This document shows, in pieces, positions 31,326-43,690 of a stretch of 64,000 nucleotides of DNA (position 1 is its first letter; every line of letters begins with the position of its first letter). Both the position numbers and the translations under genes were made by a program. Under the pieces are notes generated by a model that saw only the letters and a list, made by a program, of their open reading frames with translations, had not been told where the DNA came from and searched no databases. Source of the DNA: Moricandia arvensis (Eukaryota > Streptophyta > Magnoliopsida > Brassicales > Brassicaceae); contig CAJHQP010002195.1 in the NCBI GenBank assembly GCA_905132765.1, forward strand, positions 27,698 through 91,697. Reading direction: 5' to 3'.

Positions 31326-32040
31326 AGTTTTCTTTTTCTTATTCTGAACAACGTTTATTTTCGTACCTTAAAACAGTGCTGTTTTAAAATCAGAACCCAG
31401 AAGACGGCAAAGGCTTTTTTGAAGCTAACTAATATAAATGGCAATGTCTCGAAAATGTTCCTCTTTGCTCGACAAATTGTGATTTTTTTTATAAAAAAAA
31501 ACTGAAAATATAAGACGGATGAATTGTTAACATGTTATTTATATTTCCGACTAGAAAAAATAACATTCAATAATAATTTTCGAAATTATCAAATATCAAT
31601 CGAAAACATAGAATAATCAAAATATCTGTTTTACTATTTTATATAAAACTGAATCTATATTATTTGATATATAATTTCGTGAAGGATAAATCCATTGAAT
31701 ATTCTATATTCTTATGAACAAACAATCTAGATTTTAAAATACGTTTTACGTAAACAGTAAGCTGGTTTAATCATTAAAAAATGATAGTGAAACATTTATA
31801 TGGAATTTTATTTTACAAAAAAAAACAGTTACATGGAATTGTATCTTCCTTATAATTTCCACAACTTTTGATATGCTATTTATTTCAAAAAAAAAAACTC
31901 TCTATATGTGTAAAGCATAAAAAACAAAGAAACTAATATAGATACTTACATTGATTTACATATATCCAAATATATGAATCCAATCAAAACGTATAAAATA
32001 TATTCTATAGATATTAGATAGAATGAAATCGCACAAAACC
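31326..32040. other. AT-rich spacer
   Basis: No ORF or repeat family recognised; contains A-runs and (TA)-rich stretches. Confidence 0.5.
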
Positions 32041-32220
32041 CAGGGCCTCGTAGTCCAGTGGTACCTGCTCCGAGCTGGGGGGCTCAAACTGAGAGGTCAG
32101 CTGTTCGACTCGCGGGGAGGGGGAGGCGTGCCCAGGGCCCTAAACGGTACAGGCAAAGGCTGGCGCCGGGTCTAGGTGGTGGGGCGTAAGCCCAACACCT
32201 GGTTAATCAAAAAAAAAAAT
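32041..32220 (+). mobile_element. second tRNA-derived SINE-like element
   Basis: A GC-rich block of about 165 bp ends in a run of 10-11 adenines. The head has box A-like TAGTCCAGTGGTACC (32050-32064) and a box B-like GTTCGACTC (about 32103-32111). The 3' end GGTTAATCAAAAA resembles the GGTTAAACAAAAA of the SINE at 14532-14740, suggesting related 3' ends with different heads. I could not find a clear target-site duplication, so boundaries are approximate. Confidence 0.6.
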
Positions 32221-33050
32221 TAGTTTCTATAGAAATTGGTGAATTGTAAAAAGAATAATACTATAAAAATAAAAACAGAGCAAAAAACCATTAATGGGCT
32301 ATTCATCGAAACCAACAACAGCAACCAGAACAAGACAGGACACAACTATCTCTTCTTCTTATTAGTTTCGTGTCTTGGTAATCCGCGTCTCTTCTTCTCC
32401 TTCTCCTTCTCCTTATTCAATCTCTTCGTTGTGAATCTGAAGGCAAGACTTCGATGATCACTCAAACGCCACCGTCACCGCTGCTAAGGCCACCGCCACG
32501 CCTGGAAAATTAGGTTTGTGTTGCATTTTTATTCGTTCATGGTGAATTAATCTGAATCTCAAAAAGGCATCTTTGCATTACGAATCTTAGTCCAGTATCT
32601 TTGGAATCATTCGTCTTTTTTCTATTTTTTTTAGTTCAGCTTCAATTTGCTCTTTAACCCACAACTTATTTGATTTCAAAATTCAAACTTTGCTAAAAAG
32701 TTTGAGCTTTTATGTTTGTGTTTTTGTTACATCAATGTTTTAGAATTGAGATCTTATGTGTTGTTATTGTTTAAGAGACTTGTTGATTCTGTTTTCCAGA
32801 TATAAAGAAAGAGACTTGATCAAGTGAGCTATCTACCTTCTCCTAACCTACTTTTCCTCAAATTTTGAACAACGTGTTACCTGCTTGTCTATAATAACAT
32901 TTACTTCATTTTTTGGTGAAAAACTATTATGTAATACTATAAGCTAACATTAGCCATTTTTTTCCTGCAGGAGAGTAAGGAGTGTAGCAACTATCACAAG
33001 AGAGGACTTGATTGCTAAATAGGAAATAAAGAAAGTTTTGGACTCTCTCT
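32221..33050 (+). promoter_or_regulatory. SINAT1 promoter and leader introns
   Basis: A CT-rich leader (CTTCTTCTCCTTCTCC, about 32391-32413) is followed by a probable leader exon ending near 32513 (AATTAG then GTTTGTG). A T-rich intron follows, then a leader exon after TCCTGCAG at about 32970 that runs into the start codon. A small open frame across the first leader exon is not continued. Transcript structure is inferred from splice-like signals. Confidence 0.45.
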
Positions 33051-34166
33051 ATGGCTCCTGGTGTCAGTTCTTACAAAGAAGCTCTGGAGTCTAACTCGAC
33101 AGGCTTAGATCATGAGGTCAAGATTGCTAAAGTGGAGGCTAATAGCAAACCAGCCAACTCCATTGAAAAAAACGGAATCCATAATGGCAATGGTGTTCAT
33201 GAGCTTCTCCAGTGTCTGGTTTGTACAAATCTGATGTATCCTCCAATTCATCAGGTGTGCCACTGCTATAGTCTCACTTACCTTTGTCATCTATGTTTAC
33301 TTTTGTGTATGTAATGTTGACATCTATGTTTTTTTAACTTCCCATAGTGTCCCAATGGCCACACATTATGCTCAAACTGCAAACAAAGAGTGCAGAACAA
33401 ATGCCCTACATGCCGTTACGAGCTTGGCAACATAAGATGCTTGGCTCTTGAGAAGGTTGCGGAATCATTAGAGGTTCCATGCCGATACAAAAAGTTAGGT
33501 TGTCATGACATTCTCCCATACTACACCAAGGTCAAGCACGAGCAGCATTGCAGGTTTCGCTCTTACAACTGTCCTTACACTGGTGCTGAGTGTTCAGTGA
33601 CGGGTGATATTCCAACCCTTGTTGCCCATCTCAAAGATGATCATAAAGTCGATATGCATAGTGGTTGCACTTTCAACCACCGTTATGTTAAGTCAAATCC
33701 GCAAGAAGTTGAGAATGCTACATGGATGCTCACGGTATGCATCTTATCTTATCTACATATATGATTATTCCAGACATTAAGTGAAAGAACTTGTGTTTTC
33801 ACTACTTGAGTGGAATCTTTATCTCTGGTATGATGCTTTGTTTAGGTGTTCAACTGTTTTGGAAGACAGTTCTGTTTACACTTTGAGGCGTTTCAGCTAG
33901 GGAAGGCACCAGTGTACATGGCGTTTCTAAGGTTCATGGGAGACGAGAACGATGCTAAGAAGTTTAGTTACAGCTTAGAAGTTGGAGCTCACAGCCGTAA
34001 ACTGACATGGCAAGGGATTCCAAGAAGCATCAGAGATAGTCACAGGAAGGTTCGTGATAGTCAGGACGGACTCATCATCCCTAGAAACATGGCTTTGTAC
34101 TTTTCAGATAGTGACAAAGAAGAGCTCCAGTTAAGAGTCACCGGACGGATTTGGAGAGAAGAATAG
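33051..34166 (+). CDS. SINAT1: SINA-type RING E3 ubiquitin ligase (3 exons)
   Basis: Exons 33051-33254, 33348-33734 and 33846-34166 join in phase to 303 residues, the usual SINAT length. A C3HC4 RING spans residues 55-90 (C55, C58, C69, H73, C76, C79, C87, C90 all present). A SINA-type double zinc finger with conserved Cys/His pairs follows (about 95-165), then the TRAF-like substrate-binding and dimerisation domain to the end (about 170-300). Plant SINATs ubiquitinate targets such as ATG6/ATG13, FREE1 and hormone-signalling proteins; the specific target here is unknown. Position between the PTI1-like kinase and the WRC gene fits At2g41980 (SINAT1), on which the symbol rests. No lesion is seen. 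Confidence 0.9.
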
Positions 34167-35303
34167 ATGATGATAATTAAGCTCTTTAATGATGATTTTG
34201 ATTGGAACTGAGAGGGATGATGTACATAGCAGTCTTGAGAGCTATGAGAGAAATCTCCCATGAATTGGTTGAAATATTAGGTTTTTTTGCAGTATTACAA
34301 ACTTTTGTCTTCTAATTTTCCTGATTTGTTGGAAAAATAAAGACAGTTTTCTTTTTGGTTCTGTTCTTGTTATCAAAATTGATTTTTTTATATCTTTATT
34401 GGATCATACAATATGATTCATAGTAAATCTTGGTTTCATCATACTTGGGCACTGAAAGATCATTTTCAAAAAGGAAATTAATCTTTGAAGTAAAAGTGTT
34501 ATAAACAGATCCATGAAAATAATGTGGGAACAGATGAATAAATGCAAGAAAGTAATGGTTCAGCGGAATTCTAACTAACTAATGCGACCGGGTTATAACA
34601 GATTCATAACATATTAACATTATAAAATAGAAGACATGTTACATTACCAAAATGATTAGTTATGAATTCAAGTAGATGATGTGTTAGAACCTTTTATAAT
34701 ATATATGAATAATGACTACAAAGATAAGCTAGTAGCATGGTCCAGAGAGGACGTGCAAGACGTGAAGACAACGCTTGACACTTCCTAAGATTGGTTATAT
34801 TAAATTAAAGTCTAATAAGCGAATGTGTGTTTTGTCTCCCGACATTATCGCGGAACAGAGAAAACAGAGAGACTTTTACATTCTGAGGAAAAAACAAATA
34901 AGAAAATCTATTTTCTTTTTCATCAAGCTTCCAGATTTCCAAGAAATCAAAATCAAGATTCATTGATAAACTTCCTAGATACAGATCCTTTGTGGGTTTC
35001 TAAAGTATTCACTCATCATCATTTTTTTTGGGGTTGATTCAATGGCAGAATCAAGGTAACAATCACATTTCCATAATCTTCTTTTACCATTAACGTTTCT
35101 TCAAGGTTTTGTTCCTATCTCTTCCACGTTATCACAATCTTGATATGATCTGAAACAATGAATCAAGATTCATGAACATATGAAATGCACGTAACTAATA
35201 CGCATTTTTATATGTTATTAACAAATAAAAACAGAGATTAACAGGACACAAGAATAAGACAAACACACACAAAACACACGTGTTGTAAAAACATCTGAAA
35301 AAC
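34167..35303. other. spacer and PTI1-like promoter
   Basis: SINAT1 3' region, then AT-rich spacer. Short ORFs at 34775-35037 look random. ACACGTG (about 35277-35283) is a G-box-like core about 20 bp upstream of the kinase start. Confidence 0.45.
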
Positions 35304-37537
35304 ATGTTCTGTTGCGGAGGCGCGGATGAGGAACCCGCCGGTCAACCTGCAAACCAGTATTCAGCCCCTCCTAACAAGGCTGGAAACCCTAACTTCGGCG
35401 GTAAGTTACCCTAATTTTTTAAACCTTATGCCTTCTCTGTTCTGAGTTTCACCACCAGCTTTGAACGTTTTGTGAATAGGTGGAAACAGAGGGGAACCGA
35501 GGAACACGAACGCACCGAGATCAGGAGGTCCTGCAAAGGTTTTGCCCATAGAGATTCCTGCTGTTGCATTGGATGAGTTGAATAGAATGACGGGTAACTT
35601 CGGTAACAAGGCACTGATCGGTGAAGGTTCTTATGGACGTGTCTTCCAAGGCAAGTACAACGGAGACGATGTTGCTATCAAGAAGCTTGACGCTAGCTCT
35701 GAAGAACCTGACTCGGATTTCACCTCACAGGTACACATTCATATCACAAAACTAATGATCTTTCAGCTCACTTTCCAGTAAATCTGTTAACTTTCGTAAA
35801 TTATTAAACTTAAAACCAGTTGGCGATAATTGAATTAGCATATATTACTCATGTTCTATCGAAACTTTTAAACGTGTGAGCTTATATTCTCACAAAATTG
35901 ACCAACCTTCAATCTTTTTGGCTCCCACTAGGCAAGAACTGTATCTTTCATTAGATCTCATTGTGTTTTGTAACCTAATTAGTAAATTTTATTGATTAAA
36001 AATGGCAAGTTATCGGTTGTATCACGGCTCAAAACGAACATTTTGTGGAGTTGGTGGGGTACTGCTTGGAAGCAAATAATCGCATACTCGTCTATGAGTT
36101 TGCAACCAAAGGTTCTTTACACGATGTCTTACACGGTACGTTGTTTAAACTCTTTGAAGCTCATGTGTTTAGTGCATGGTGTCTATATGATATACAATAT
36201 ATGGATCAAATCTTTAGGGAGAAAGGGTGTGCAAGGAGCTGAGCCAGGACCGGTGCTGAACTGGAACCAAAGGGTCAAGATCGCCTATGGAGCAGCCAGG
36301 GGGCTTGAGTTTCTTCACGAGAAGGTCCAGCCATCAGTAGTACACAGGGACGTAAGGTCGAGCAATGTCTTGTTGTTCAATGACTTTGTGGCTAAAATGG
36401 CTGATTTCAACTTGACCAATGCATCCTCCGATTCCGCGGCTAGGCTTCACTCCACTCGAGTCTTGGGAACCTTCGGCTATCACGCCCAGAGTACTATTAC
36501 TATACACCCATTAATTCATCTTTTTATTAGAGAAATCATATTAAGTTAGATGTGCTTTCAACCTACAAACAGTTTATGATAAATGTAGTGATCAATCTCT
36601 TTAAAATGTTTTTGAAGATCCTTTTCAATTTCCGATGTGAGATTTGTCCATAATACTACATAGAGTTTTATATAACATGAAACTATATTTTTTTGTTTTA
36701 GGTATGCAATGACGGGACAGATAACACAGAAGAGTGATGTGTATAGTTTTGGTGTTGTGCTTTTGGAGCTCTTGACAGGAAGAAAACCTGTTGATCACAC
36801 CATGCCTAAGGGCCAACAAAGTCTTGTTACTTGGGTACGTACGTACATACACATTGTTAAAGTAAATATGTTCGAAAGAGGTCCACTTATATCGATCCAT
36901 ATCAAACATAAATATTGCTTTTGCAGGCAACTCCGAGACTAAGTGAAGACAAAGTAAAACAATGCATAGATCCTAAGCTCAACAATGACTTCCCTCCCAA
37001 AGCAGTCGCCAAGGTCCGTTTTACATTTTCTTAATCAAAGTAATTAAGATATCAAACTGGCATCATGACTTATACACCTTGAAGTATGAAATAGCTATAC
37101 GCGATCCTAGCCATCTTACAATGTATAAAACTATTTGCACGTAGATCATTTAGAGATTTCGTTTGTAACTTTCATAGAAACCAAATAATAAACTGATGTG
37201 TAGCGTATAGTAGACTAGTAGGCTAAGTTTCTTCTTATTTTCGGTGTTGAGAATCAATTATGTGGAGTGTATGAAGCTATTTAGAAACGTTTTTTTTTTT
37301 CCTGACTCATATTGAATACTAAGTTGACATCAATTCTAAGTTGCTGGCTAGGAATGCTTACTTTAGTTTGGTTTTATAATGTTGAATATTCATCCGTTGG
37401 TGGTGGAACAGTTGGCAGCTGTGGCGGCCTTGTGTGTTCAGTACGAGGCAGACTTCAGACCCAACATGACAATCGTTGTAAAGGCACTTCAGCCTCTTCT
37501 TACCTCTAGACCAGCCGGTCCTGAGTCTACTTCCTAA
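35304..37537 (+). pseudogene. PTI1-like Ser/Thr kinase, frameshifted (7 exons)
   Basis: Exons 35304-35400, 35480-35730, 36010-36135, 36218-36490, 36702-36834, 36927-37013 and 37412-37537 total 1,093 bp, two short of a full ~364-codon frame. It matches the PTI1-like receptor-like cytoplasmic kinase family (At2g41970 type). The N-terminal MFCC could be S-acylated. The glycine loop GEGSYGRVF, the VAIKK lysine, HRDVRSSN and the family-typical DFN in place of DFG are all visible, then DVYSFG and the C-lobe. One base is missing in an A-run after CTCAAA in exon 3 (near 36033) and one C is missing in CACGCCCAGA at the end of exon 4 (near 36486). Splice sites and all other codons are intact. So this is either a very young pseudogene or a functional gene with two homopolymer errors in the assembly. 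Confidence 0.85.
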
Positions 37538-38107
37538 ATAACAAATTTACCATTTCTCTTGTTTTTGTTGTTGTTGTTGTTATTGTTTATGGCTATTTTT
37601 TTCTTCTCCTTTATGTGTCAGATAACTATGGTTATTGGTTATAAGGTGTTATTTAATCGAATGTAACTTATATTTTTCATTTTTGAAATTTACTAAAATA
37701 ATATGTCACAGAATTATTTTATATTTTCATAATATCTAGAATGCAACTTTGTAATTATAATCTATAATATTTGCAAAACTGAGATTATATAGCACTTTTT
37801 AAAAATAAAATAGGTTATTCTACCAATTTAATATAATTCCGTTATATTTAATTCATATAAACTTTTATTTTAATATAATATTCATCTTAATTATAAAATT
37901 TATTAAAACAGCATATAATTTTATTTTTTTGTTTTATACTAAAATATTAATTAATTATTTTATAGTAATATTAAATTATTAATTACGAATTAATTAATGT
38001 ATTATTTTATTAAAATATTTGAAATTGTAAGATTTTGTTATATTTTCTCAACTGATATAACTAAAAATAATAATTTCTTATTAATATTGTTATGAATTTT
38101 TTTTTTG
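37538..38107. other. AT-rich spacer
   Basis: 3' flank of the kinase with a (GTT)n run near 37566-37582. Nothing else recognised. Confidence 0.5.
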
Positions 38108-38390
38108 GGAAATTGACAAAAATACCACTTTCCTTGTACCACTTTTCACTTTACTTTAATCATTTTAATCACTTTTACCCTTATTTTAATAGAAAAACAC
38201 ACTTATAACCCTTGGGTTAATTAATCTAAGACTTAAGGTTTAGAGTTGAGAGGTGGGGTAGGGTGTGGTAGAGTTTAAGAATGTAAAATTTAATTTATGA
38301 TTTTAATTGATATTTATGAAAATGTCTTTTTAATGAATATAAAATGAAAAGTGGTACAACAAAAGTGGTAAACTTGTAGAAATGTTATAC
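38108..38390 (-). mobile_element. MITE, copy 1 of a family in the window
   Basis: Inverted ends based on AAAATACCACTTT...TGTACCACTTTTCA at the left and TGAAAAGTGGTACAACAAAAGTGGT at the right. The centre contains GGTTTAGAGTTGAGAGGTGGGGTAGGGTGTGG. Its complement aligns with the element at 56587-56880, which has the same order of landmarks. Confidence 0.65.
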
Positions 38391-38575
38391 ATTTAATTAA
38401 TTAATGTAAATAATTAAATGAAATCATATTAAGTAATTAGTAAAATTGTTCTACAATGACTTTTGTAAAATAATCTTTTGAGTGACTCTATTTAAATAGA
38501 ATAGATGATTATGGTGCACTAATTTAAATACTTCTGATATTTTGTATCCTATATCTCTAACTTTTAGACAAGTTA

Positions 38576-39294
38576 TGATACGCCCTGATTGGAAGGATCA
38601 CTCTAAGGTTGGTGGATTGGATAAGCCTTGCACCGAATGAGCTAGAAAGCACAAACGATCAAGGGATGTGGATCGAAGGTGACACAGAGGTGCGGAAAGT
38701 CTCTTGATACTACCAGACTTCTAAGCCGAAGATATGACACACTCCGACGACTCAAAAGATAAGATGTTCAATGAAGAACAAATGATTCAACAAGTTAAAA
38801 GGAAAGGTTTTTATTAAAAAGTTGAATGATTTAAAACAACACAAAGCAAGCCTTTATATAATAGGCATGGAATATAAAAGGTTGGAATACAAAAGGAATA
38901 ATCAAACATAGAAACTATCAAACTCTTAAACATAGAAGACTTGACCAGAAATGATGACTTGACGAAGTTGGAAGGTTTGGAACGAATGACTCTTTGGCTG
39001 GTCGAGTCCTTTCGCATGGTCGACGGTCAAAGAATTGCCGTCAGATTGATATATTATACGACATGTGTTGTATATTCTTGTTGGGCCTTTCTTGAATAAT
39101 CTCAAACTTGATTTCATAATTAGAACAAGGCCTCCATGTTTTGTATCAAGCATTAGCTTCTCTCGGTCTAGAACTTCATGGATCAAACCGATAAGGCCCA
39201 TAAAAAGCCATTAAGCCAAGCTATGATCAGTTGCCTAGCCGGTTTGTACCTAATTTTCATACCTTGGTCCATGATGCTGGTCAGGGTTGCATCA
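38576..39294. mobile_element. solo LTR with 5-bp target-site duplication
   Basis: 719 bp starting TGATACGCCCTGA and ending TCAGGGTTGCATCA, i.e. TG...CA with an extended inverted terminal repeat. It is flanked by AGTTA at 38571-38575 and 39295-39299. No internal gag/pol region, primer-binding site or second LTR is nearby, so it is a solo LTR produced by recombination between the two LTRs. Superfamily cannot be told without coding sequence. ORFs inside are incidental. Confidence 0.8.
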
Positions 39295-39299
39295 AGTTA

Positions 39300-39830
39300 C
39301 CCTTAAGGTAATGTGTCTCAATATTTTCTTCATCATATAGAAACTATAAGAAACAACGTTATTTATAAAATGTGCAATTTAGCAATCTTACATGTGTCTA
39401 CTACCATCATATACATTTTTTTAGGGTACAACCACCATCATATACATCTCAAAACATGAATAAATAAGTGAGGATTTTCGACCAAACAAAAAAAATGAGG
39501 ATTACAACATTATGACGACACGAATTAAAAAAAGAAACAAAAAAGAAAACATTATGAGGACACCCGCACATGAACACAAAATCCATTACCGTATGAAACC
39601 ACATTATTACCACAGATTCAAATACATACACATTATTACCGTTTTTTAATGTTTTCTAAATAACGTTTCAACAACCCGCCCCTATCTGTTATACCTCCCT
39701 CTCGTATATATTTACTTAACCCTGCGAATGTCATCATCTCTCCTGAAGAACTCTGTTTTGATTCTAAGAGATTTTTATCCATAATTATTCTGCCAAAGTT
39801 TTGATCTTTTAATAGAAGTGTAGATCAAAG
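39300..39830. promoter_or_regulatory. spacer and upstream region of the NST1-like locus
   Basis: A/T-rich, with short tandem pieces of ACCATCATATACAT (39403-39416 and 39432-39445). CTCGTATATATTTAC (about 39702-39716) contains a TATA-like box about 115 bp before the start codon. Confidence 0.4.
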
Positions 39831-42800
39831 ATGCCTGGTTTAGCACACAGGGATGATCATTACTCTTCTCCAGGGTTTTGGTCCAAAGACGTTGATGGAG
39901 TTAGCTACAGTCAGCTTCACAAGGTATCATCATGTCTCTAGTGCCTTTGAGCTTTTTCTCAATAAGTGTTTAGGTGCTTCTGTTGAGTTTGCTTGATTTA
40001 ATCTGAATAATTTGAGACTAACTCAATGTTCATACAGTTCTGGAGTGAACTGTCTCCTAAAGCTAGACAGGAGCTACTCAGGATTGATAGGCAAGCTCTG
40101 TTTGAGCAAGCTCGTAAGAACATGTGTTGTTCTAAATGCATTGGTCTGCTTCTTGAAGACTTCTTGCATATTGTTTCAAATGGAAAGTCATTGCAACAAA
40201 AAGGAGTTCGTCCTTGCAACAAATCAGGAGCTTCGAAAGATCATAATTGTAGCGGGTGAGTTGCAAGGACCCCGCCTGTTTCATCAATGGGGAGGTCTCA
40301 CCGCACACGTGATGGGTTACTCACAGTTCTTGATTGCTATCTGTATGCAAAGTCTTTCAAAGGGATTCAGAATGTAAGTTTCATCCAAGGTTTCCTTATT
40401 ATATGTTGGGTCTGTTCAGTTTAGTTTAGTTAATTTTATTGGGTTTAGCAGGTGTTTGACAGTGCCAGAGCTCGAGAGAAGGAGCGTGAGTTGTTATATC
40501 CTCATGCTTGTGGAGGTCACGGATGTTGGTTATGGTAAAGGGCATGGAACAAGAGAAACATGTTCTTTGCATACACAAGGGCTCTCTGTGATACATTGGT
40601 AGGTTTTTGGTCTGCATTTGAAGAGGAAAGTAGACAATCCTTTTGAGGATGAGAAGAGGAGGATTTTAATGAAAACTAACTAACAGGTTGTTGTTGTTAT
40701 CTGCTGATTCAGATTTCTTTCAGTTGAGAAAATGTTTAGATATGATCTGGTTTCTCCACTTAGGGTGTAGGTATGAACTTATAACAATTAAGTATAGTTA
40801 TTTGACTATGTAATCATTGCTTACTCTATTATCTCTTACTTTGTTATATGGTCTTGTGGCTTTTTCCTTTTTCCTCAGTACATACTCACATGCTCGGCCT
40901 TTTAACTTATAGATTTAAGTGCAAGAAGTTTTGTAAAGACTGGCAGAAGAAATGTTATTCGGGAGTTTAAAGAGCTTAAGGAACTTAAACGAATGCAGAA
41001 AGAACGACAATGTACTGACTGGTTTTGTGTTGCCGATACAGCCATTCAGTATGAGGTCTTTATAGCATTTTCCTCTTATTTTGATTCTTACGTATTCTTA
41101 GACTAAAGTAAGATTCTTCGCATACTATCTAGCTCCGCTTCATCGTTTTTGTGTATTCCTATATACAAGGTAGAATAAGAAGTGTAATTGCTATTATTTT
41201 CAGGTGGAAATGACTCTGTAGAGCAGATTGGAGTCAATATTTTTACAGAGAAAGATGGATATCAGTACATTGAGTGGGGTATTGGAACTGGAGAAGGCGA
41301 AACCGATATCCTCAAGTACAAATATGTAGGCCATGATGGCAGTGCACATAGTAAATGGCCTAGACCTTCGTGGATTACGCGAATGCTACATTTACTGTCA
41401 GGGCTTTTAAAGACACTGGCCGCTGCTCCGAGATATCAGTCAAAGCCCATGCATTGAGAGGCCAACAATGCGTTCACTCATGGCTTGTGGTTGGAGATGG
41501 CTTTGTTTCGGTTAAAAGAGGGGAATGCCTACGAACTCTCCTTGAGCATGCTGAAGATTTGGAGGAAGAAGAGGTTAAAGCTTTAAAGAAAATGTATACA
41601 ATTTGGTAGATATGATGTTTTCTTTGTTAAAACATTGTTATCTTTGTTTCTAATGCTATATAAGGATGAAGTCTGGTTGACAAAGATGGGAATAAGCTTG
41701 ATTGTGAGCGTCCACAAAAACATGCTAAGACTCCGAGAACTAGCTCGAGAGTTTCTTCTTGATGCTGGCAGCTGTTATTTTTAAGGAGCAGGTTTGTTGT
41801 TATAGAATCCTCTCTAAGTTCACATTCCATTGATTGTTACTTTCTGTTGTGTCAAGATGTATTCATTTCTATCTGTTTCATACAATATGTTAGGTTGAGA
41901 AAGCTTATAGGGAAGTACAGCTCGTCAGAATTGCACACAGTATATTTGTATGCCTTTCATGTAATGCTATTAGAGCAACGTGTTCATATTGCTTGCAAGG
42001 AGAATTGTCACCATGGAGAAGCAGGTTTGTTTGCTATGTCGACAATCTAGGCAGTGTAGCAAGACGTTTTCACTAACAATCTACTCCATTGTCTTTTAAC
42101 GATTGCAGAACAAACTTCTGGAGGAAGAAGAGAAAGGGAAGCTTGAAGAAGAGGAGAGAAAAGGAAGGAAGAGAACGAAAGAAAAGGAGAAAAAACTTCG
42201 TAGAAAAGAGAGGTTGAAGGAAAAAGAACGAGAAAAAGAGCAGAAGATCCACTTGAAAGATCCTATGATGACATGCACTTGAAAGATCCTATGATGAGTA
42301 GAAACTCCAGTTCAGATAGTTGCTCTTCATGTATTAGTAACAACACTGAATCCCCCTCGATGTCTGATTCGGAAGATGTCAGTCAGCACTCTGAAGGAAG
42401 AGAGGATCTTGTGTTCACTGAAAACTATAAGCCTGACTGTCACGAGAAGAGTATTGATGAAAGAGACCTTTTAAAGATTAAGAATATTGCCTGCAAGGAG
42501 TTTGGAAAAGCGGGTTTTGTGTTGCTATCTTGATTCTTTTTTTTTGGCAATCTAGGCAGTGTAACAAGAGTTTTACGCTTACAATCTTCTCCATGTTTGC
42601 AGCAAAAGACTTCTCGAGGAAGAAGAGAAAGAAAAGCGAGAGAAAGAGGAGCGGAAAGGAAAGAAAAGAACAAAAGAAAGGGAGAAAAAACTTCGTAGAA
42701 AGGAGAGGTTGAAGGAAAAAGAACGAGAAAAAGAGCAGAAGAAGAATCCAAAGTTCAGTGATAACCAATTTTGTCAAGGGAAGAAGAAGTGTTCATGAAT

Positions 42801-43690
42801 CTTGATGAGGAAATGAACGGTAGTGTAAGCGGCGAGAAGTCAGCAACTGAAACTGGAGATGTAGATGTAGATCTGTCTCCACCTCTTGGTTCTCCTGATG
42901 ATCAAGATGGAGATTGTTTGGATGGTTGTACTTCTCCAAGAGTGCAAACGCAAACCCACTATTGTGATAGCACGGTCAGAGAGGTTATAATAGATCATGG
43001 AGATGGAAACGGGTGCTTTACAACAACAAAGGAAGGCAAGAAGATGGAAGTTGAGGACATTTACTTCAAAATCCTATGATGAGTAGAACCTCAAGTGCAG
43101 ATAATTGCTCTTCATGTCCCAGTGAAGGAGATAGCAAGGGAAACACTGAACCACTTCGATGTCTGATTCTGAAGATATGTCAGTCTGCACTCTGAAGTAA
43201 GAGAGGATCTAGTGTTTACTGAAAACTATATGTCTGACTGCCAAGAGAAGATGACAAAGAAAGAACAGAGAAGAGTACTGATGAAAGAGACCTGTCAAGG
43301 ATTAAGAATATGTCACAGCCACAATGCATGATGTTTCCCCAAAGGCCAGTCATCCAGGCTCCTGGTTACTACCATCAAGCTCCGGTCTCTTGGTCTGCAT
43401 CTCCAGCCAACCCTTATGTATACACAGGTCCTCTTGGATACAACGAGTCCCCGTTACGCGTGCAGTATGGGACCCATTGAACCCTTCAGCAACCCCTTTC
43501 TTCACTCCAAGCCAACTCCAGTTTCTCATCCCTCAGCTGAAACCAACACAATGAACACTGTGGAACACAGTTATCTAAAGGAAGCAACAGATGAAAGGAT
43601 ATCAAACAGAATGTCTCCAGTGAAACTCCAAGCAGTAGAGGTGCCCAAAACAGATGGTGTCGAAAAACTTCTCATTGTTCCATTTTAGTG
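39831..43690 (+). pseudogene. NST1-like (stress response) large protein locus, decayed
   Basis: Corresponds to the uncharacterised At2g41960-type protein (NST1-like), a long protein with Cys pairs and a Glu/Lys/Arg-rich coiled coil. Exon 1 (39831-39923, start MPGLAHRDD) and the start of exon 2 (FWSELSPKARQELLRIDRQ) are intact. An early TGA occurs near 40257. Downstream pieces are in shifting frames: VFDSARAREKERELLYP (about 40453), KELKELKRMQKERQCTDWFCVADT (about 40970-41040), a domain ending SVKAHALRGQQCVHSWLVVGDGFVSVKRGE (about 41428-41525), the coiled coil (42109-42250, duplicated at 42598-42742) and a Pro/Tyr-rich tail (about 43330-43690). Too many breaks exist for a working product. A shorter N-terminal transcript cannot be excluded. 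Confidence 0.75.
42109..42742 (+). repeat. duplicated coiled-coil exon in the NST1-like locus
   Basis: 42109-42250 and 42598-42742 are near-identical, both encoding E/K/R-rich LLEEEEK..ERKGRKRTKEKEKKLRRKERLKEKEREKEQK-like helix segments, each after a TTTGCAG/GATTGCAG acceptor. The flanking sequence AATCTAGGCAGTGTA.CAAGA.GTTTT also recurs (42048 and 42550), so an exon plus its upstream intron was duplicated. Confidence 0.8.

Noticed and set aside
42440..42777. Hydrophobic Phe/Leu-rich minus-strand ORFs suggesting a membrane protein
   Set aside because: Complement of the E/K/R coiled-coil exon of the NST1-like locus.
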